Assembly: GCA_902791025.1 (NCBI GenBank)
Contig: CADATZ010000001.1
Coordinates: 434,001-498,000, forward strand
Direction of reading: 5' to 3'
Length of the DNA stretch: 64,000 nucleotides
Source of the DNA: an uncultured Chloroflexota bacterium
Lineage (GTDB): Bacteria; Chloroflexota; Anaerolineae; Anaerolineales; Anaerolineaceae
Each line of letters begins with the position of its first letter. Positions within the stretch are counted from its first letter, which is position 1. The notes beneath the pieces were generated by a model. The model ran no database searches. It was not told the origin of the DNA and saw nothing but the letters and a program-made list of their open reading frames with translations. This document shows, piece by piece, positions 44,257-53,737 of this stretch. The position numbers and the translations under genes are program-made.

Positions 44257-44472
44257 TTCTCCATTTCTTCACATTTGAATCGAAAATACATCGAAAAACA
44301 TATTTCGACTAAACACACTGATTATATCATAAATCAGCGTCTTTTTTCATTTCCATTTATATGTAATTTGATATGGTATTTATGTGATAAAAGGCACATA
44401 GCGTATCAATGAGATACTCCAGTGCCATGAGAATCAGGAGTGTCCTTTTCAGGACAGGAGGATTAAAAGCTT

Positions 44473-44889
44473 TTATTTCGTCAAGGATGCGCCTAAATTT
44501 TTACAGGCTTCTACTGCCTCATCATCCGGGGCATCATTTGCGATTACATAATCACAGGCAAAAACTGCGCCAGCAGTCTGGCAGCGGTCTGCCCAGGTAC
44601 GCATCCATTCGCCATCGCCCCATCCATAAGAGCCAAAAAGAGCGATCTTTTTACCGTTCAAACTTCCTTCGATTGCAGCGAACATCGGTTCATATTCGCT
44701 TTCTTCCAAAACTTCGGATCCCATTGCCGGGCAGCCAAAGGCCACAGCATGATAATCGTTGATCTCACTCGCGGTGATAGAATTCAGCATAACAGCTTCA
44801 GCTCCATTTGCTTTAATACCTTCCGCAACCGCATTTGCCATTGCTTCCGTGTTTCCAGTACCGCTCCAATAAACAACTGCAATTTTCAT
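44473..44889 (-). CDS. Flavodoxin
   Basis: 138 residues. The FMN phosphate loop SGTGNTEAM is at 9-17, followed by the isoalloxazine-binding loops FGCPAMGSEVLEE near 51-63 and GSYGWGDGEWMR near 86-97. It is a short-chain clostridial-type flavodoxin, a one-electron carrier that can replace ferredoxin when iron is scarce. It lies 78 bases downstream of the DUF3793 gene on the same strand, a pairing that fits an iron- or redox-responsive unit. It is also next to the hydrogenase genes. Confidence 0.93.
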   Translation of the reverse strand: MKIAVVYWSGTGNTEAMANAVAEGIKANGAEAVMLNSITASEINDYHAVAFGCPAMGSEVLEESEYEPMFAAIEGSLNGKKIALFGSYGWGDGEWMRTWADRCQTAGAVFACDYVIANDAPDDEAVEACKNLGASLTK

Positions 44890-44967
44890 GAATAACCTGC
44901 TTTCTATTTTTTAAATTTTTGCTGCATCATCAGGTAACGATGCTGATATTTCACTGACCGGATCTGC

Positions 44968-45516
44968 CTATCCGGCAATGGTCAGATGTTCAATACTTTT
45001 TCCCATCAGCCATTGTTTCTGATAAAGATCTGTACACTTGCGAAAACGCTCAAACTGCTTACTGGCTTTTTCCACATCTCCATATACTTTCCAGAAACCA
45101 CACAGCTTCCAGGATTTTCTTCGGTTAATAAAACCCTCCACATCATCCGGCGGATAGCCGAGGAATAGACCAATCTCATGCGGGAATTCGCCTTCTCCTT
45201 CAAGTTTTTGAATCAGATGCCGCAAACAAATGTTTTCATCCAAATCCGGATATCCGCACTGTTTCAGCAGCTGACACGCCTTACAATCCTGAAGATCTTT
45301 TGAAAGACGACCCGGTCTATAAACATAAATCAAACCACGGCCTTTTTCATATTGCAGCGCCAGGACCCGAATTCCCTTATTTTTGAGTCGATTATTCAAT
45401 GAACGAACTTCATCCAGCATTTCCTGACGATCCGCGAAATTTCCGGTGAACAGATTCGCTGTTTTTATGTTTGCCATTGTTGGCGCACAATGGCGGATCA
45501 CAAGTTCATCAGACAT
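44968..45516 (-). CDS. DUF3793 family protein
   Basis: 182 residues from ATG 45516 (GAGG 5 bases upstream); the frame is open further upstream without an SD. The family marks are clear: HCAPTMANIKTANLF near 9-23, GRGLIYVYR near 62-70, FPHEIGLFLGYPPDDVEGFI near 116-135, and FWKVYGDVEKA near 145-155. The family has no established activity. It often occurs near flavodoxin or iron-transport genes in anaerobes, as here. Confidence 0.88.
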   Translation of the reverse strand: MSDELVIRHCAPTMANIKTANLFTGNFADRQEMLDEVRSLNNRLKNKGIRVLALQYEKGRGLIYVYRPGRLSKDLQDCKACQLLKQCGYPDLDENICLRHLIQKLEGEGEFPHEIGLFLGYPPDDVEGFINRRKSWKLCGFWKVYGDVEKASKQFERFRKCTDLYQKQWLMGKSIEHLTIAG

Positions 45517-45560
45517 AATTACCTCTATATAATTTGCATATACTAACCCTATCTGATTTT

Positions 45561-45613
45561 TTATCGGCTTCATAAAGCCGATAATTTACAAGTTAGTTAG
45601 TATTATATAACTA
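45561..45613 (-). promoter_or_regulatory. Leader hairpin and dyad upstream of the DUF3793 gene
   Basis: TTATCGGCTT (45561-45570) pairs with AAGCCGATAA (45575-45584) in the 5' region of the DUF3793 transcript. Just upstream, TAGTTA (45594-45599) and TAACTA (45608-45613) form an inverted repeat with an 8-base spacer. It may be an operator, for example for an iron regulator, but no consensus was matched. Confidence 0.4.
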
Positions 45614-45659
45614 TATTAGCATAAGCTTTTATCTTTGTCAACAAAAAGTGGAAAAACTT

Positions 45660-46073
45660 TTACAAAGTTTTAAAAGCATTGAAGATACATCTTGTAATTT
45701 CAGGATACGTCAGATTGTCCGGGAATTTGTCAAAAAAGGCTGTTTCAGCCATTTCACTTTCCGGCATTATACCGAGTTCATGAATATCAGCACAAAATAC
45801 CATCCCCGCACCATGGTTATTTTTACCCGGTTCTTCGCCGCAATAATCACAAAGAGGAATCAGGGTAAATGAAATCGCTCCGGATTCTTCAAAAAGTTCC
45901 CGCTTAGCAGCCGCCTCCGGTGTTTCGCCGGGCTCGATATGTCCGCCCTGCATTTCCCAGGTTGTACGATTTTTATGCCGGCTCAACAGAAATTGATCCT
46001 GATACCGGCTCAGCATCACAACATAATCATAGGTTCCCAATGTCCCTGGAGGATAAATTTTGATTTCATTCAT
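45660..46073 (-). CDS. NUDIX hydrolase
   Basis: 137 residues. A complete Nudix box GGHIEPGETPEAAAKRELFEESG lies near 44-66 (positions about 45875-45945) with the REx2EE metal ligands. These enzymes cleave nucleoside diphosphates linked to another group; the substrate here is unknown. The protein ends in a FNAFKTL tail. It is monocistronic between the DUF3793 leader and a short-repeat tract. Confidence 0.9.
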   Translation of the reverse strand: MNEIKIYPPGTLGTYDYVVMLSRYQDQFLLSRHKNRTTWEMQGGHIEPGETPEAAAKRELFEESGAISFTLIPLCDYCGEEPGKNNHGAGMVFCADIHELGIMPESEMAETAFFDKFPDNLTYPEITRCIFNAFKTL

Positions 46074-46222
46074 TTTTTAGGTATTAGGTATTAGGTGTTA
46101 GGTATTAGGTGTTAGGAAGTTAACTTCTTTCTTCATTCTTTCTTCATTCTTCCTTCCTCATTCTTCCATCTTCATCCACTATCCACTATTCATTATGCAC
46201 CATTCACTATTCACCATTCACT
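46074..46222. repeat. TTAGG-type short repeats and CATTCAC-type microsatellite
   Basis: Bases 46077-46117 are repeated TTAGGTATTAGGTGTTAGG units, the same words as at 3046-3170. Bases 46120-46165 are repeated TTCTTCATTC units, and 46170-46222 are CCATTCACTATT-type units. No coding signal. The tract fills the gap between the NUDIX and DUF554 genes. Confidence 0.8.
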
Positions 46223-46225
46223 ATT

Positions 46226-46945
46226 TTAGACCGGCAGATAGGCCGCTATCACTGCCAGAACGACCGCGGGGAGCATGTTCGCTACCCGCAATTTCTTTCC
46301 CCAGACCAGATTCACTCCCACAGAGAAAATCAGAATAGAACCGACCAGTGAGAGGTAATCAATAGCAAGTTCTGTCATGATCGGGGAAATCAACCGGGCA
46401 AGCAGGGTCATAGATCCTTCAAAAATAAAAACCGGAATTGCGGAAAATCCTGCACCTTTCCCCATGGATGCAGTCATCATAATGATAATGATAAAGTCCA
46501 GTACAGATTTCACAGCCAATATAGAGTAATCACCTAATATCCCATCTTCAATGGCCCCGACAATCGCCATCGCTCCTATCGAAACAGTCAGTGAAGCAGT
46601 TACGAAAGCATCCACAAATCCTGCATCTTTGGCGTTTCCTGTTTTGATCTTCAGCCATTCGCCAAAGCGCTCAAAGCCTCTCTCGATTCCAATCAATTCT
46701 CCAATGATCGTCCCAAGCGCAAGACAGATCGTGATAAGCATTGATTTCCCGGCAGTGATTGTACCTCCATCAACACTGAGCATACCCTCCATTGCTCCGG
46801 AAATCGCAATAAAAAGCACTGCAACTCCATTTGCTTTGGTGATAGCATCCTGCTGTTCCTCTTTGAAAACCTTACCGAAAAAATGCCCCGCAAAACCGCC
46901 GGCTGCAATAGCGCCGGTATTGATCAATGTTCCCAATCCAATCAT
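46226..46945 (-). CDS. DUF554 family membrane protein
   Basis: 239 residues, mostly hydrophobic, with six to seven membrane segments. The N-terminal LGTLINTGAIAAGGFAGHFFG and KANGVAVLFIAISGAMEG motifs, GTIIGELIGIERGFERFG near 80-97, and ESVLDFI-like segments (KSVLDFI) are typical of DUF554 proteins (YdfK/YqgA). These are presumed inner-membrane transport proteins of unknown substrate. No regulator or partner gene is adjacent. Confidence 0.88.
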   Translation of the reverse strand: MIGLGTLINTGAIAAGGFAGHFFGKVFKEEQQDAITKANGVAVLFIAISGAMEGMLSVDGGTITAGKSMLITICLALGTIIGELIGIERGFERFGEWLKIKTGNAKDAGFVDAFVTASLTVSIGAMAIVGAIEDGILGDYSILAVKSVLDFIIIIMMTASMGKGAGFSAIPVFIFEGSMTLLARLISPIMTELAIDYLSLVGSILIFSVGVNLVWGKKLRVANMLPAVVLAVIAAYLPV

Positions 46946-46984
46946 TCAGAATATCCTTGATTCACAAAATATCCTCATTTAGTA

Positions 46985-47207
46985 TTCATTCAGAACGAAG
47001 CACACCTGAACAGTTTTTTTCTGCATCGCGGCCTGCACAATAAAATGTATGGCGTGATGCGTCGCTAAGTTCTGAATTAGTACCACAATTATATTATTTC
47101 CGGAGAATTTATTCGTAAAATTCATGAATTCTATGAATATAGAGCACATGGGGACTGGCATCATGTGCGGCGCAGCCCGCACGGGTGTGCCTGTCCCCAT
47201 GTGCGTC
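46985..47207. repeat. Dispersed palindromic element, copy D plus a flank fragment
   Basis: A full copy at 47142-47207 (GAGCACATGGGGACTGGCAT ... GTGTGCCTGTCCCCATGTGC). A partial flank ATTCAGAACGAAGCACACC lies at 46986-47004 and GATGCGTCGCTAAGTTCTGA near 47055-47074. It suggests an older, decayed copy next to a younger intact one. Confidence 0.8.
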
Positions 47208-47218
47208 AAAAATTTATT

Positions 47219-48238
47219 TCAGTTCTTTTTAACCACTGTCAGAGGATCTTCATTCTTTTCATCAGAATTCATTTGCCTGCCTTTTTCCTTCCTGTTCCGT
47301 ATAACTTTCCGAATTATCAAAACGATCAGAACGACCGGGATCGCGATAAGGATCAGAATCGGAATCACAACGATGATGAAATAGATAACCGCTTCTATCA
47401 CGCTCTTGCCGCCATCCAGCAGGCTTTCAAACGCATCTTTGAATACATCACCGATATTCCATTTGGAAACAGTCTGAATCGGTGCAGGCCGGATGGATGA
47501 GATCGTTACATCAATCGAGGACAATGCCACACTTTCTTCCATATATTTAATCTGGCCTTTGTAAACCTCGATATCAGATTCAACTCTGGAAATTTCTGTA
47601 TAAACCTCCAAAGCCTCTTCTGCGTTCTCAGCAGTATCAAGAATTTCATAAAGCTTGTCAAGCGTCTTTTGCAGGCTTGTCAAACGGGAATTTGTGTCTA
47701 CATATTCAGAAGTAATGTCAACACCGTAAACCCTTTTATTCGAAACATATTTTGCGGAATCAGTTGTTAACCCCTCGATAAAAGCAAGTGTATCATTCAG
47801 CTTTTCAGCAGGAACACGAATTGTAAGATTTGCCCGGGGAAGGTAAATATCACCGCTGTAATAATCCTGGCTGGAGGAAGATGAAACCACAAATCCGCCG
47901 GATTGTTCCGTCAAGGCGATCAGTTTATCCGCCGCATCGAGAGGATCCATCACCTGGATATTGATACTGGCCGATTTCTGGATCATTCGTTTCTGACCTT
48001 CCGCACCACCATTTGCCGCGGCAGGAACAGCCTTTGAATATGCCGCAGAGGATTCCTCAGCTGCATACCCATACTCCATGTCCATCATCGTATCAGCAGC
48101 ATAATCGTACATGTAAACATCTTCCCTGTAAGCAGCACCGGTTTCCGGGGCTTTTTGTGAAGATTTCTTTGCACATCCAGAAATCAAAAAAGTCATAATT
48201 ACCGCAAGAATAATCATGAACCGCGTCTGTTTTTTCAT
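47219..48238 (-). CDS. DUF4349 lipoprotein
   Basis: 339 residues from ATG 48238 (GGGAGG 5 bases upstream). The lipoprotein signal ends in the lipobox LISGC. After a Tyr/Met-rich linker, the DUF4349 region contains QKRMIQKSASINIQVMDP near 80-97, ANLTIRVPAEKLND near 134, VYGVDITSEYVDTNSRL near 160 and a coiled coil (about 180-225). A membrane segment lies near 285-308 and a basic tail follows. Role unknown; probably envelope-associated. Terminated upstream by the hairpin after hppA. Confidence 0.85.
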   Translation of the reverse strand: MKKQTRFMIILAVIMTFLISGCAKKSSQKAPETGAAYREDVYMYDYAADTMMDMEYGYAAEESSAAYSKAVPAAANGGAEGQKRMIQKSASINIQVMDPLDAADKLIALTEQSGGFVVSSSSSQDYYSGDIYLPRANLTIRVPAEKLNDTLAFIEGLTTDSAKYVSNKRVYGVDITSEYVDTNSRLTSLQKTLDKLYEILDTAENAEEALEVYTEISRVESDIEVYKGQIKYMEESVALSSIDVTISSIRPAPIQTVSKWNIGDVFKDAFESLLDGGKSVIEAVIYFIIVVIPILILIAIPVVLIVLIIRKVIRNRKEKGRQMNSDEKNEDPLTVVKKN

Positions 48239-48280
48239 AAGAACCTCCCACATCATACATTCATTATACTTTATATACGA

Positions 48281-48311
48281 AAGACCCTGCGGAAAGGTTC
48301 CGCAGGGTCTT
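48281..48311 (-). terminator. Strong hairpin between hppA and the DUF4349 gene
   Basis: Perfect 14-bp stem AAGACCCTGCGGAA (48281-48294) with TTCCGCAGGGTCTT (48298-48311), 3-base loop. The T-tract on the minus side is short. It lies 23 bases after the hppA stop. Confidence 0.75.
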
Positions 48312-48333
48312 CATAAATTTTACAGATTATAAA

Positions 48334-50409
48334 TTATTTGAAGAGATGCCAGACAGCGATCACAGGAGCGAAGGTGGAAGCCACCAGGGACATGACCGTG
48401 ATCAGGGTGTTCAGGGACGGACCGGCTGTATCTTTGAAAGGATCACCAACAGTGTCACCAATAACAGCAGCCTTGTGCGCATCGGAACCCTTGCCGCCGA
48501 AATTACCGGCTTCAACGAATTTCTTTGCGTTGTCCCACAGGCCACCAGCGTTAGACATGAACAGAGCAAACAGCACACCGGTAACAATGGCGCCGCCGAG
48601 GAATCCGGTCAAGCCCTTAGGCCCGAAGACCAGACCAACACAGAGCGGGAAGACGATAGCGATGATCGCCGGCAGAATCAGTGATTTCAACGCGCCGTCA
48701 GCAGCCAGGGAAACACATTCGCTGTAATCCGGAGTAGCTTTGCCTTCCAGGATCTTCGGGTTCTTCTTGAAGACGCCGCGGATGTATTCGATCATCTTGA
48801 AAGCGTTCTGGGTAACAGAGAGCATGGTCAGCGCAGAGAACAGCGGCGGGCACATGGAACCGAGGAAGATACCGGCCAGCACGATCGGATCCATCAGAGA
48901 AATATCGCTGAATTTGAAGCCTTCCACGGAAGCAGCGTTGATTTCACTTACAAACGCAACGAACAGACCAAGCACGGTCAGTGCTGCAGCAGCGATGGAG
49001 AAACCCTTCGTAATAGCTTTCGCGGTGTTACCTGCGGAGTCAAGGACGTCAGCGCGGTCGATGACTTCTTCATCCATTCCGGACATTTCGGCAATACCAC
49101 GGGCATTGTCAACGATCGGACCGTAAGCATCAGATGATACGATCATACCGGAGGTAGCAAGCATACCGACAGCGGAAATCGCGATCCCGTAAAGGCCCAT
49201 ATCACCACCGCCCACAACGAAGTAGGCAACCATCATGGCTACAACGATACCAACGATGGAAGGAACGATGGAAATCAAACCATAGCTCATACCGGAGATG
49301 ATGGTGATCGCAGCACCGGAACCGGAATATTCGGCGGTCAGCTGTACCGGTCTGTATTCATCAGAGGTAAAGAATTCTGTCGTCTGTCCGATCACAACAC
49401 CCACAGCGGTACCGGCAAGAATTGCCCAGATCAAACCGTTGTTGATGCCGGGGATGAGGAGAATAACGATTGCCATCAAAACGACAAAAATTCCACAGGT
49501 GATATAAGTACCCATATTGAGGGCTTTACCCGGTTTGCCGTTTTTACCGACACGGACGAAATAAACACCAACCAGTGAAGCCAGAATACCCAGTGCGCAG
49601 AGGATCAGAGGCAGGACAGTGTAAAGCGGGGCATTGGCTGCGATCGCGGGATCGGAAGAAGTACCGAATGCGGCACCGAGCAGCATAGCCGCCACTGCGG
49701 AAGCGACATAGGAGTCGAAAATATCAGCACCCATACCGGCAACATCACCAACGTTGTCACCAACGTTGTCGGCAACAACTGCCGGGTTGCGGGGATCGTC
49801 TTCCGGGATACCGACTTCAACTTTACCGACCAGGTCAGCTGCGATGTCAGCGGTCTTGGTATAAATACCGCCGCCTGCCTTCGCAAGCAGAGCCAGGGAG
49901 GAACAGCCGAGTGAGTAAGCCAGAACAAGCTGTGCATCCTTGCTGATCAGGTAGATCAGGCACATACCGACGGTTGCGACACCAACCACTGCGAAGCCCA
50001 TAACGGCACCGGCTTTGAAAGCCACATTGAACGCAGTGTTCAGGTCTTTAGAAGCTGCAACAGCAGAACGGACATTCGCCAAAACAGCCACTTCCATACC
50101 GAGGTAACCGGCAACTGCGGAGCAGAGTGCACCGAACAGGAAACAAATAGCTGTCGGGATACCACGCTGACCTTCAATAGTATAAACAACAGCCAGAATA
50201 ATAGCCATGGCACCGGCTACGATAATCAGCGCCATATAAAGCTTCTTCAAATAGGCACGAGCGCCATCACGAATCCATCCGGCAACTTCCCGTGAACGGG
50301 CAGTGCCGTCATCCTGCTTCTTCACCCAGAAGAAGTAATAAAGGCCAACGCCAAGAGATGCGATACCGCAAATCAAACCGATGACCAGCCACAAAGTTGT
50401 ATTACTCAT
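48334..50409 (-). CDS. hppA: Membrane-bound proton-translocating pyrophosphatase (K+-independent type)
   Basis: 691 residues, about 16 membrane helices, from ATG 50409 with GGAGG 6 bases upstream (ATG 50415 would touch the SD). The pyrophosphate site is intact: [21 protein letters not shown] near 188-208 and [21 protein letters not shown]. The potassium-determining segment reads [10 protein letters not shown], with Lys at the position that is Ala in K+-dependent enzymes. By the established rule this marks the K+-independent H+-pumping class. It uses cytoplasmic pyrophosphate to energise the membrane, useful in a fermentative anaerobe. Monocistronic. Confidence 0.95.
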   Translation of the reverse strand: MSNTTLWLVIGLICGIASLGVGLYYFFWVKKQDDGTARSREVAGWIRDGARAYLKKLYMALIIVAGAMAIILAVVYTIEGQRGIPTAICFLFGALCSAVAGYLGMEVAVLANVRSAVAASKDLNTAFNVAFKAGAVMGFAVVGVATVGMCLIYLISKDAQLVLAYSLGCSSLALLAKAGGGIYTKTADIAADLVGKVEVGIPEDDPRNPAVVADNVGDNVGDVAGMGADIFDSYVASAVAAMLLGAAFGTSSDPAIAANAPLYTVLPLILCALGILASLVGVYFVRVGKNGKPGKALNMGTYITCGIFVVLMAIVILLIPGINNGLIWAILAGTAVGVVIGQTTEFFTSDEYRPVQLTAEYSGSGAAITIISGMSYGLISIVPSIVGIVVAMMVAYFVVGGGDMGLYGIAISAVGMLATSGMIVSSDAYGPIVDNARGIAEMSGMDEEVIDRADVLDSAGNTAKAITKGFSIAAAALTVLGLFVAFVSEINAASVEGFKFSDISLMDPIVLAGIFLGSMCPPLFSALTMLSVTQNAFKMIEYIRGVFKKNPKILEGKATPDYSECVSLAADGALKSLILPAIIAIVFPLCVGLVFGPKGLTGFLGGAIVTGVLFALFMSNAGGLWDNAKKFVEAGNFGGKGSDAHKAAVIGDTVGDPFKDTAGPSLNTLITVMSLVASTFAPVIAVWHLFK

Positions 50410-50598
50410 CACCATCCTCCTACGTAGGTATTAAATGAGTTCAGTGAAACTGAATTAATTCTCGGTGAAATTGTCATTTTCTATAAAGTCATTAAAATGC
50501 CTTTTCAAAATTACAATTCCAACCTATATACATTGTACCTGAAAACTATAGATTTGGGTAGAAAGTATAACAATTATTAATTTTATTGATTCAATACA

Positions 50599-50635
50599 GA
50601 GCACATGAGGATTGGAATTTTGTGCAGCGTTCAAG
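50599..50635 (+). repeat. Dispersed palindromic element, partial copy E
   Basis: Half-element ACAGAGCACATGAGGATTGG ... TTTGTGCAGCG, decayed, in the gap upstream of hppA. Confidence 0.6.
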
Positions 50636-50655
50636 TTATGATTAGCTGCATTATC

Positions 50656-50686
50656 AAAAAACAGAGCTTTTTCAGCTCTGTTTTTC
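50656..50686. terminator. Bidirectional rho-independent terminator
   Basis: Stem AAAAACAGAGCT (50657-50668) with AGCTCTGTTTTT (50674-50685). On the minus strand it ends the transcript of the YtxH-like gene. Confidence 0.88.
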
Positions 50687-50709
50687 CTCAACTCGCAATA
50701 TAATGAAAA

Positions 50710-51135
50710 TTAATCTTCGGATTCTTCAGTCTCGGCAGGTTCTTCCGCTGCATCGGAAACTTCAGGCTCTTCTTTCGGCATCAGGATTTCTTCGGCTTCC
50801 GTATTTTCCGGTTTTTCAGAAACTTTCTTGAAATTACCGATCTGTTCCTCCAAAATCACCTGACCGCGGCGGGTGATATCTTCTGCGCGCTTACGGGTAG
50901 CGGAAGCCAGTGTTTCAAAACGATCCCGAGCTTCACGTGCGGCAGACTCAGCCTGCTTATATGCGTCATCGACGGACATATTTGCCTTGCCGAGAATCTC
51001 ATCCTTTTTCCCCTTCAGGGATGCGCGAGTTTCATCTCCGGAATTGGGAGCATACAAAACCGTTGCGATGGCACCGGCAACAGCACCGGCCAAAAATCCT
51101 ACAAAAAATGAACCAAAACCACTTCGTTCAGACAT
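50710..51135 (-). CDS. YtxH-domain protein
   Basis: 141 residues. One N-terminal membrane segment FFVGFLAGAVAGAIATVLYAP (positions about 51050-51115) with the SG(D/E)ETR motif after it is typical of YtxH. A helical region and an acidic Glu/Pro-rich tail follow. YtxH proteins are stress-linked in Bacillus, but their role is unclear. It is 49 bases downstream of another small membrane protein on the same strand, and the two probably form an operon. Confidence 0.85.
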   Translation of the reverse strand: MSERSGFGSFFVGFLAGAVAGAIATVLYAPNSGDETRASLKGKKDEILGKANMSVDDAYKQAESAAREARDRFETLASATRKRAEDITRRGQVILEEQIGNFKKVSEKPENTEAEEILMPKEEPEVSDAAEEPAETEESED

Positions 51136-51184
51136 TTCATCTCTCCTTTTCCTTTCTCCGGTTTATTCACCGGAGACAAAAGAT

Positions 51185-51646
51185 CTATCTCTTAAATAGT
51201 GAGACAATTGTGTTTGCCGCGCTTTTAATACCGGAAATCGTAGATGCGGCATTGACAACCGGCTCAACTGCATCTTCACACAGGAAGGACACCGTACCGG
51301 AAAACTTTTTTACGGTTTTTCCTGTCGTATTCAATATCGGTTCCACTTCATATTTCAAAAAGTTCATCAGTTTAGCGGTATTGATACAAAGAACAGTCAC
51401 CGCGGTAACGGTAACAACACTCTCAAGAACAAATAAAACGAGCATAATATCGCGGATCATACCTGTCGTTTCAGGTCCAAGCCATATAAACAATGCTGTC
51501 AGTCCTGCCAGAATGATCAGAACTGCCGCGATAATCAAAGGAATCTTAGAGTTTGCTGAAGTTTCACCGGTCTGTACTGCACCGGAAGTTTTCGCTTCCG
51601 TATTGACCGTGTTTTCAGCAGCAGACGTTACTTTTTCTTCTTCCAT
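51185..51646 (-). CDS. Small membrane protein upstream of the YtxH gene
   Basis: 153 residues: a Thr/Ser/Glu-rich N-terminus, two membrane segments near 36-57 and 64-88, and an amphipathic C-terminal region (about 90-150). It is shaped like the DUF948/YtxG-like proteins that accompany YtxH in Bacillus operons, but the sequence match is weak and the name is not assigned. Operon context is the main support. Confidence 0.7.
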   Translation of the reverse strand: MEEEKVTSAAENTVNTEAKTSGAVQTGETSANSKIPLIIAAVLIILAGLTALFIWLGPETTGMIRDIMLVLFVLESVVTVTAVTVLCINTAKLMNFLKYEVEPILNTTGKTVKKFSGTVSFLCEDAVEPVVNAASTISGIKSAANTIVSLFKR

Positions 51647-51742
51647 GTTGCCTCATATCAAATTATATACGATTTTACATGGTTTCGCATGGATGTTTGA
51701 CAAACTTATGAAAAATTAATAAAAAAGAATATATTCAGGACA

Positions 51743-51808
51743 AAGCACACGGGGACTGGCATCTTGTGTCGCGGAGCCGACAAAAGCGTGCCTGTCACCA
51801 TGTGCGTC
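51743..51808 (+). repeat. Dispersed palindromic element, copy F
   Basis: Near-full copy (AAAGCACACGGGGACTGGCA ... GCGTGCCTGTCACCATGTGC) preceded by the family flank ATTCAGGAC. It lies between the small membrane protein gene and the xpt terminator. Confidence 0.85.
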
Positions 51809-51828
51809 TTTAAGATAATGGACAGCTG

Positions 51829-51864
51829 CAAAAAAACTCGTGGATACATGACAGTCCAAGAGTT
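51829..51864 (-). terminator. Rho-independent terminator after xpt
   Basis: On the minus strand, stem AACTCTTGGA/TCCACGAGTT (one mismatch; 51835-51844 with 51855-51864) is followed by a T-run (A-run 51831-51836 on plus). Confidence 0.75.
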
Positions 51865-51897
51865 CTTTTGAAACCATTATAAAAAAAATTAAATAGC

Positions 51898-52473
51898 TTA
51901 TTCTTCTCGGAAAGAGATCCCGTTTTCATCCGCCTTTTCGATGATTGCCAGGGAGTGCAGCTTATACCCGGCATCACGTAGCTTCTGACCGCCAGGCTGG
52001 AAACCCTTTTCAACTGCCACACCAACGCCAACCAATTCAGCACCTGACTGATGAACAATATCAATCACACCGCGAAGGGCCTCTCCGTTGGCAAGAAAAT
52101 CGTCAACAACCAAAACTCTGTCGTCAGCGTTCAGCCACTCAGCGGAGACGATGAGGTTCACAGCCTTTTTATAGGTATAAGAGAAAATTTCGCTCTTATA
52201 CAATCCGCCTTCAATGTTGTCTGATTTGGCCTTTTTCGCGAAGAGCATCGGCAAACCGAACCGTTCGGCGGTAACTGTTGCCAAAGCGATCCCTGAAGCT
52301 TCAACTGTCATAATGAGAGTTGGCTTATCCTCAGCAAATACGGTATAAAACTCTTCTGCTAATTCTTTCAGCAGACTGATATCGACCCGATGGTTCAAAA
52401 AACCATCAACCTTGATGATATTACCCGGTAAAACCTTTCCGTCCCGGCTGATACGATCCTGCAGCAGTTTCAC
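51898..52473 (-). CDS. xpt: Xanthine phosphoribosyltransferase
   Basis: 191 residues, the usual Xpt length. The PRPP-binding motif VLVVDDFLANGEA lies near 120-132. N-terminal MKLLQDRISRDGKVLPGNI and the hood residues DGFLNHRVD are typical of Xpt rather than hypoxanthine or adenine enzymes. It salvages xanthine to XMP. No purine riboswitch was recognised in the 190 bases upstream. Monocistronic. Confidence 0.93.
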   Translation of the reverse strand: MKLLQDRISRDGKVLPGNIIKVDGFLNHRVDISLLKELAEEFYTVFAEDKPTLIMTVEASGIALATVTAERFGLPMLFAKKAKSDNIEGGLYKSEIFSYTYKKAVNLIVSAEWLNADDRVLVVDDFLANGEALRGVIDIVHQSGAELVGVGVAVEKGFQPGGQKLRDAGYKLHSLAIIEKADENGISFREE

Positions 52474-52664
52474 AATTCACCTCTGTTTCAGAATTAAACG
52501 ATTCGGATTTCAAATCAATTTTCCATATTTTAACATAAAAAAAATGACTTTCATCACATGAATTCAGTTATTTCTTACAGTTATTACAGTTTATTGCTGC
52601 CATTCAGAAAATAGCCGAATTTGCCGTGACGCAGCACGGAGCCGGTGCATGAAATGTAACTTTT

Positions 52665-53702
52665 TTATCGATTGGAAATCCCGGCAGATTCAAAGGTCGC
52701 CATTTCCCGCAGGATGTTATTGGCGGCATCTACCAGATTGAAAGCTAGAGCCGCTCCGGTTCCTTCTCCTACACGCATATCCAACTGCAGAAGCGGATAT
52801 TTCCCAAGTTTTTCTAGAAGAAAACGATGTCCCGCCTCCGGAGAACGATGACCGGCAATCAGATAATTCCGAACACCCGGGACAAGCGCATCTGCCAAGG
52901 CAGCGGCAGCTGTAGATATCAACCCATCCATCACCAGCGGAATTGAACGGGAGGCCGCAGCGATCGTCACCCCGGCCATGCCGGCAATTTCAAACCCGCC
53001 GATCTTACACAGGATATCCATCGGATCGAAAGCATCAGGTTTCCGCACATCCAAAATCTTTTCAATGATAGCAACCTTCCGGGCAAGACCGGCATCATCC
53101 AGACCGGTTCCCCGCCCCGTAACCTCAGCGGGTGCTTTACCGCAAAGCACGGCAGTGATTGCCGCAGCGGAAGTGGTGTTGCCGATTCCCATTTCACCGG
53201 TAGCAGCCAGCTCCAACCCACGATCAGCAGCTTCATTCAGCACATCGATCCCGACCTGCAAGGCCTCCTCAGCCTGCGGCCGTGTCATCGCGGGACCATC
53301 AAGCATATTCCCTGTTCCCTTTGCAACTTTTCGTGAAATCAAACCGGGCATATCCGGAAAATCATAATTTACCCCGATATCCACGATCATCACATCACTG
53401 TGCGACTGCCTGGTCAGAACATTAACTGCCGCGCCATGGTTCAGAAAGTTCATCACCATCTGCGGAGTAACTTCCGCAGGATAAGGACTGACGCCTTCCC
53501 GAACGATGCCATGATCGGCTGCCATCAAAAAGACAGATCGCTTCTTCAGTTCCGGAGCAATTCTCCCGGTCATTCCGGCAATATCAATAGAAAGCTCTTC
53601 AAGCCTTCCCATACTGCCGGTCGGTTTTGTCAGCGAATTCTGACGTTCTGCTGCTTCATTTCGTTTTGTTTCATTGATCAAAGGTATAACTGGAAATTCC
53701 AT
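52665..53702 (-). CDS. cobT: Nicotinate-nucleotide--dimethylbenzimidazole phosphoribosyltransferase
   Basis: 345 residues. N-terminal LTKPTGSMGRLEELS near 24-38, GEMGIGNTTSAAAI near 168-181 and the catalytic Glu in VGEGTGAAL (E313) are the CobT marks. It activates the lower ligand base (as alpha-ribazole phosphate) for the nucleotide loop of cobalamin. It is divergent from btuC, across two copies of the palindrome family. Together with BtuCDF this suggests uptake and remodelling of corrinoids. No de novo corrin ring genes are in the window. Confidence 0.95.
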   Translation of the reverse strand: MEFPVIPLINETKRNEAAERQNSLTKPTGSMGRLEELSIDIAGMTGRIAPELKKRSVFLMAADHGIVREGVSPYPAEVTPQMVMNFLNHGAAVNVLTRQSHSDVMIVDIGVNYDFPDMPGLISRKVAKGTGNMLDGPAMTRPQAEEALQVGIDVLNEAADRGLELAATGEMGIGNTTSAAAITAVLCGKAPAEVTGRGTGLDDAGLARKVAIIEKILDVRKPDAFDPMDILCKIGGFEIAGMAGVTIAAASRSIPLVMDGLISTAAAALADALVPGVRNYLIAGHRSPEAGHRFLLEKLGKYPLLQLDMRVGEGTGAALAFNLVDAANNILREMATFESAGISNR

Positions 53703-53737
53703 ATTTCATCCCCCATATATTAAAATAAGTAAAGACG

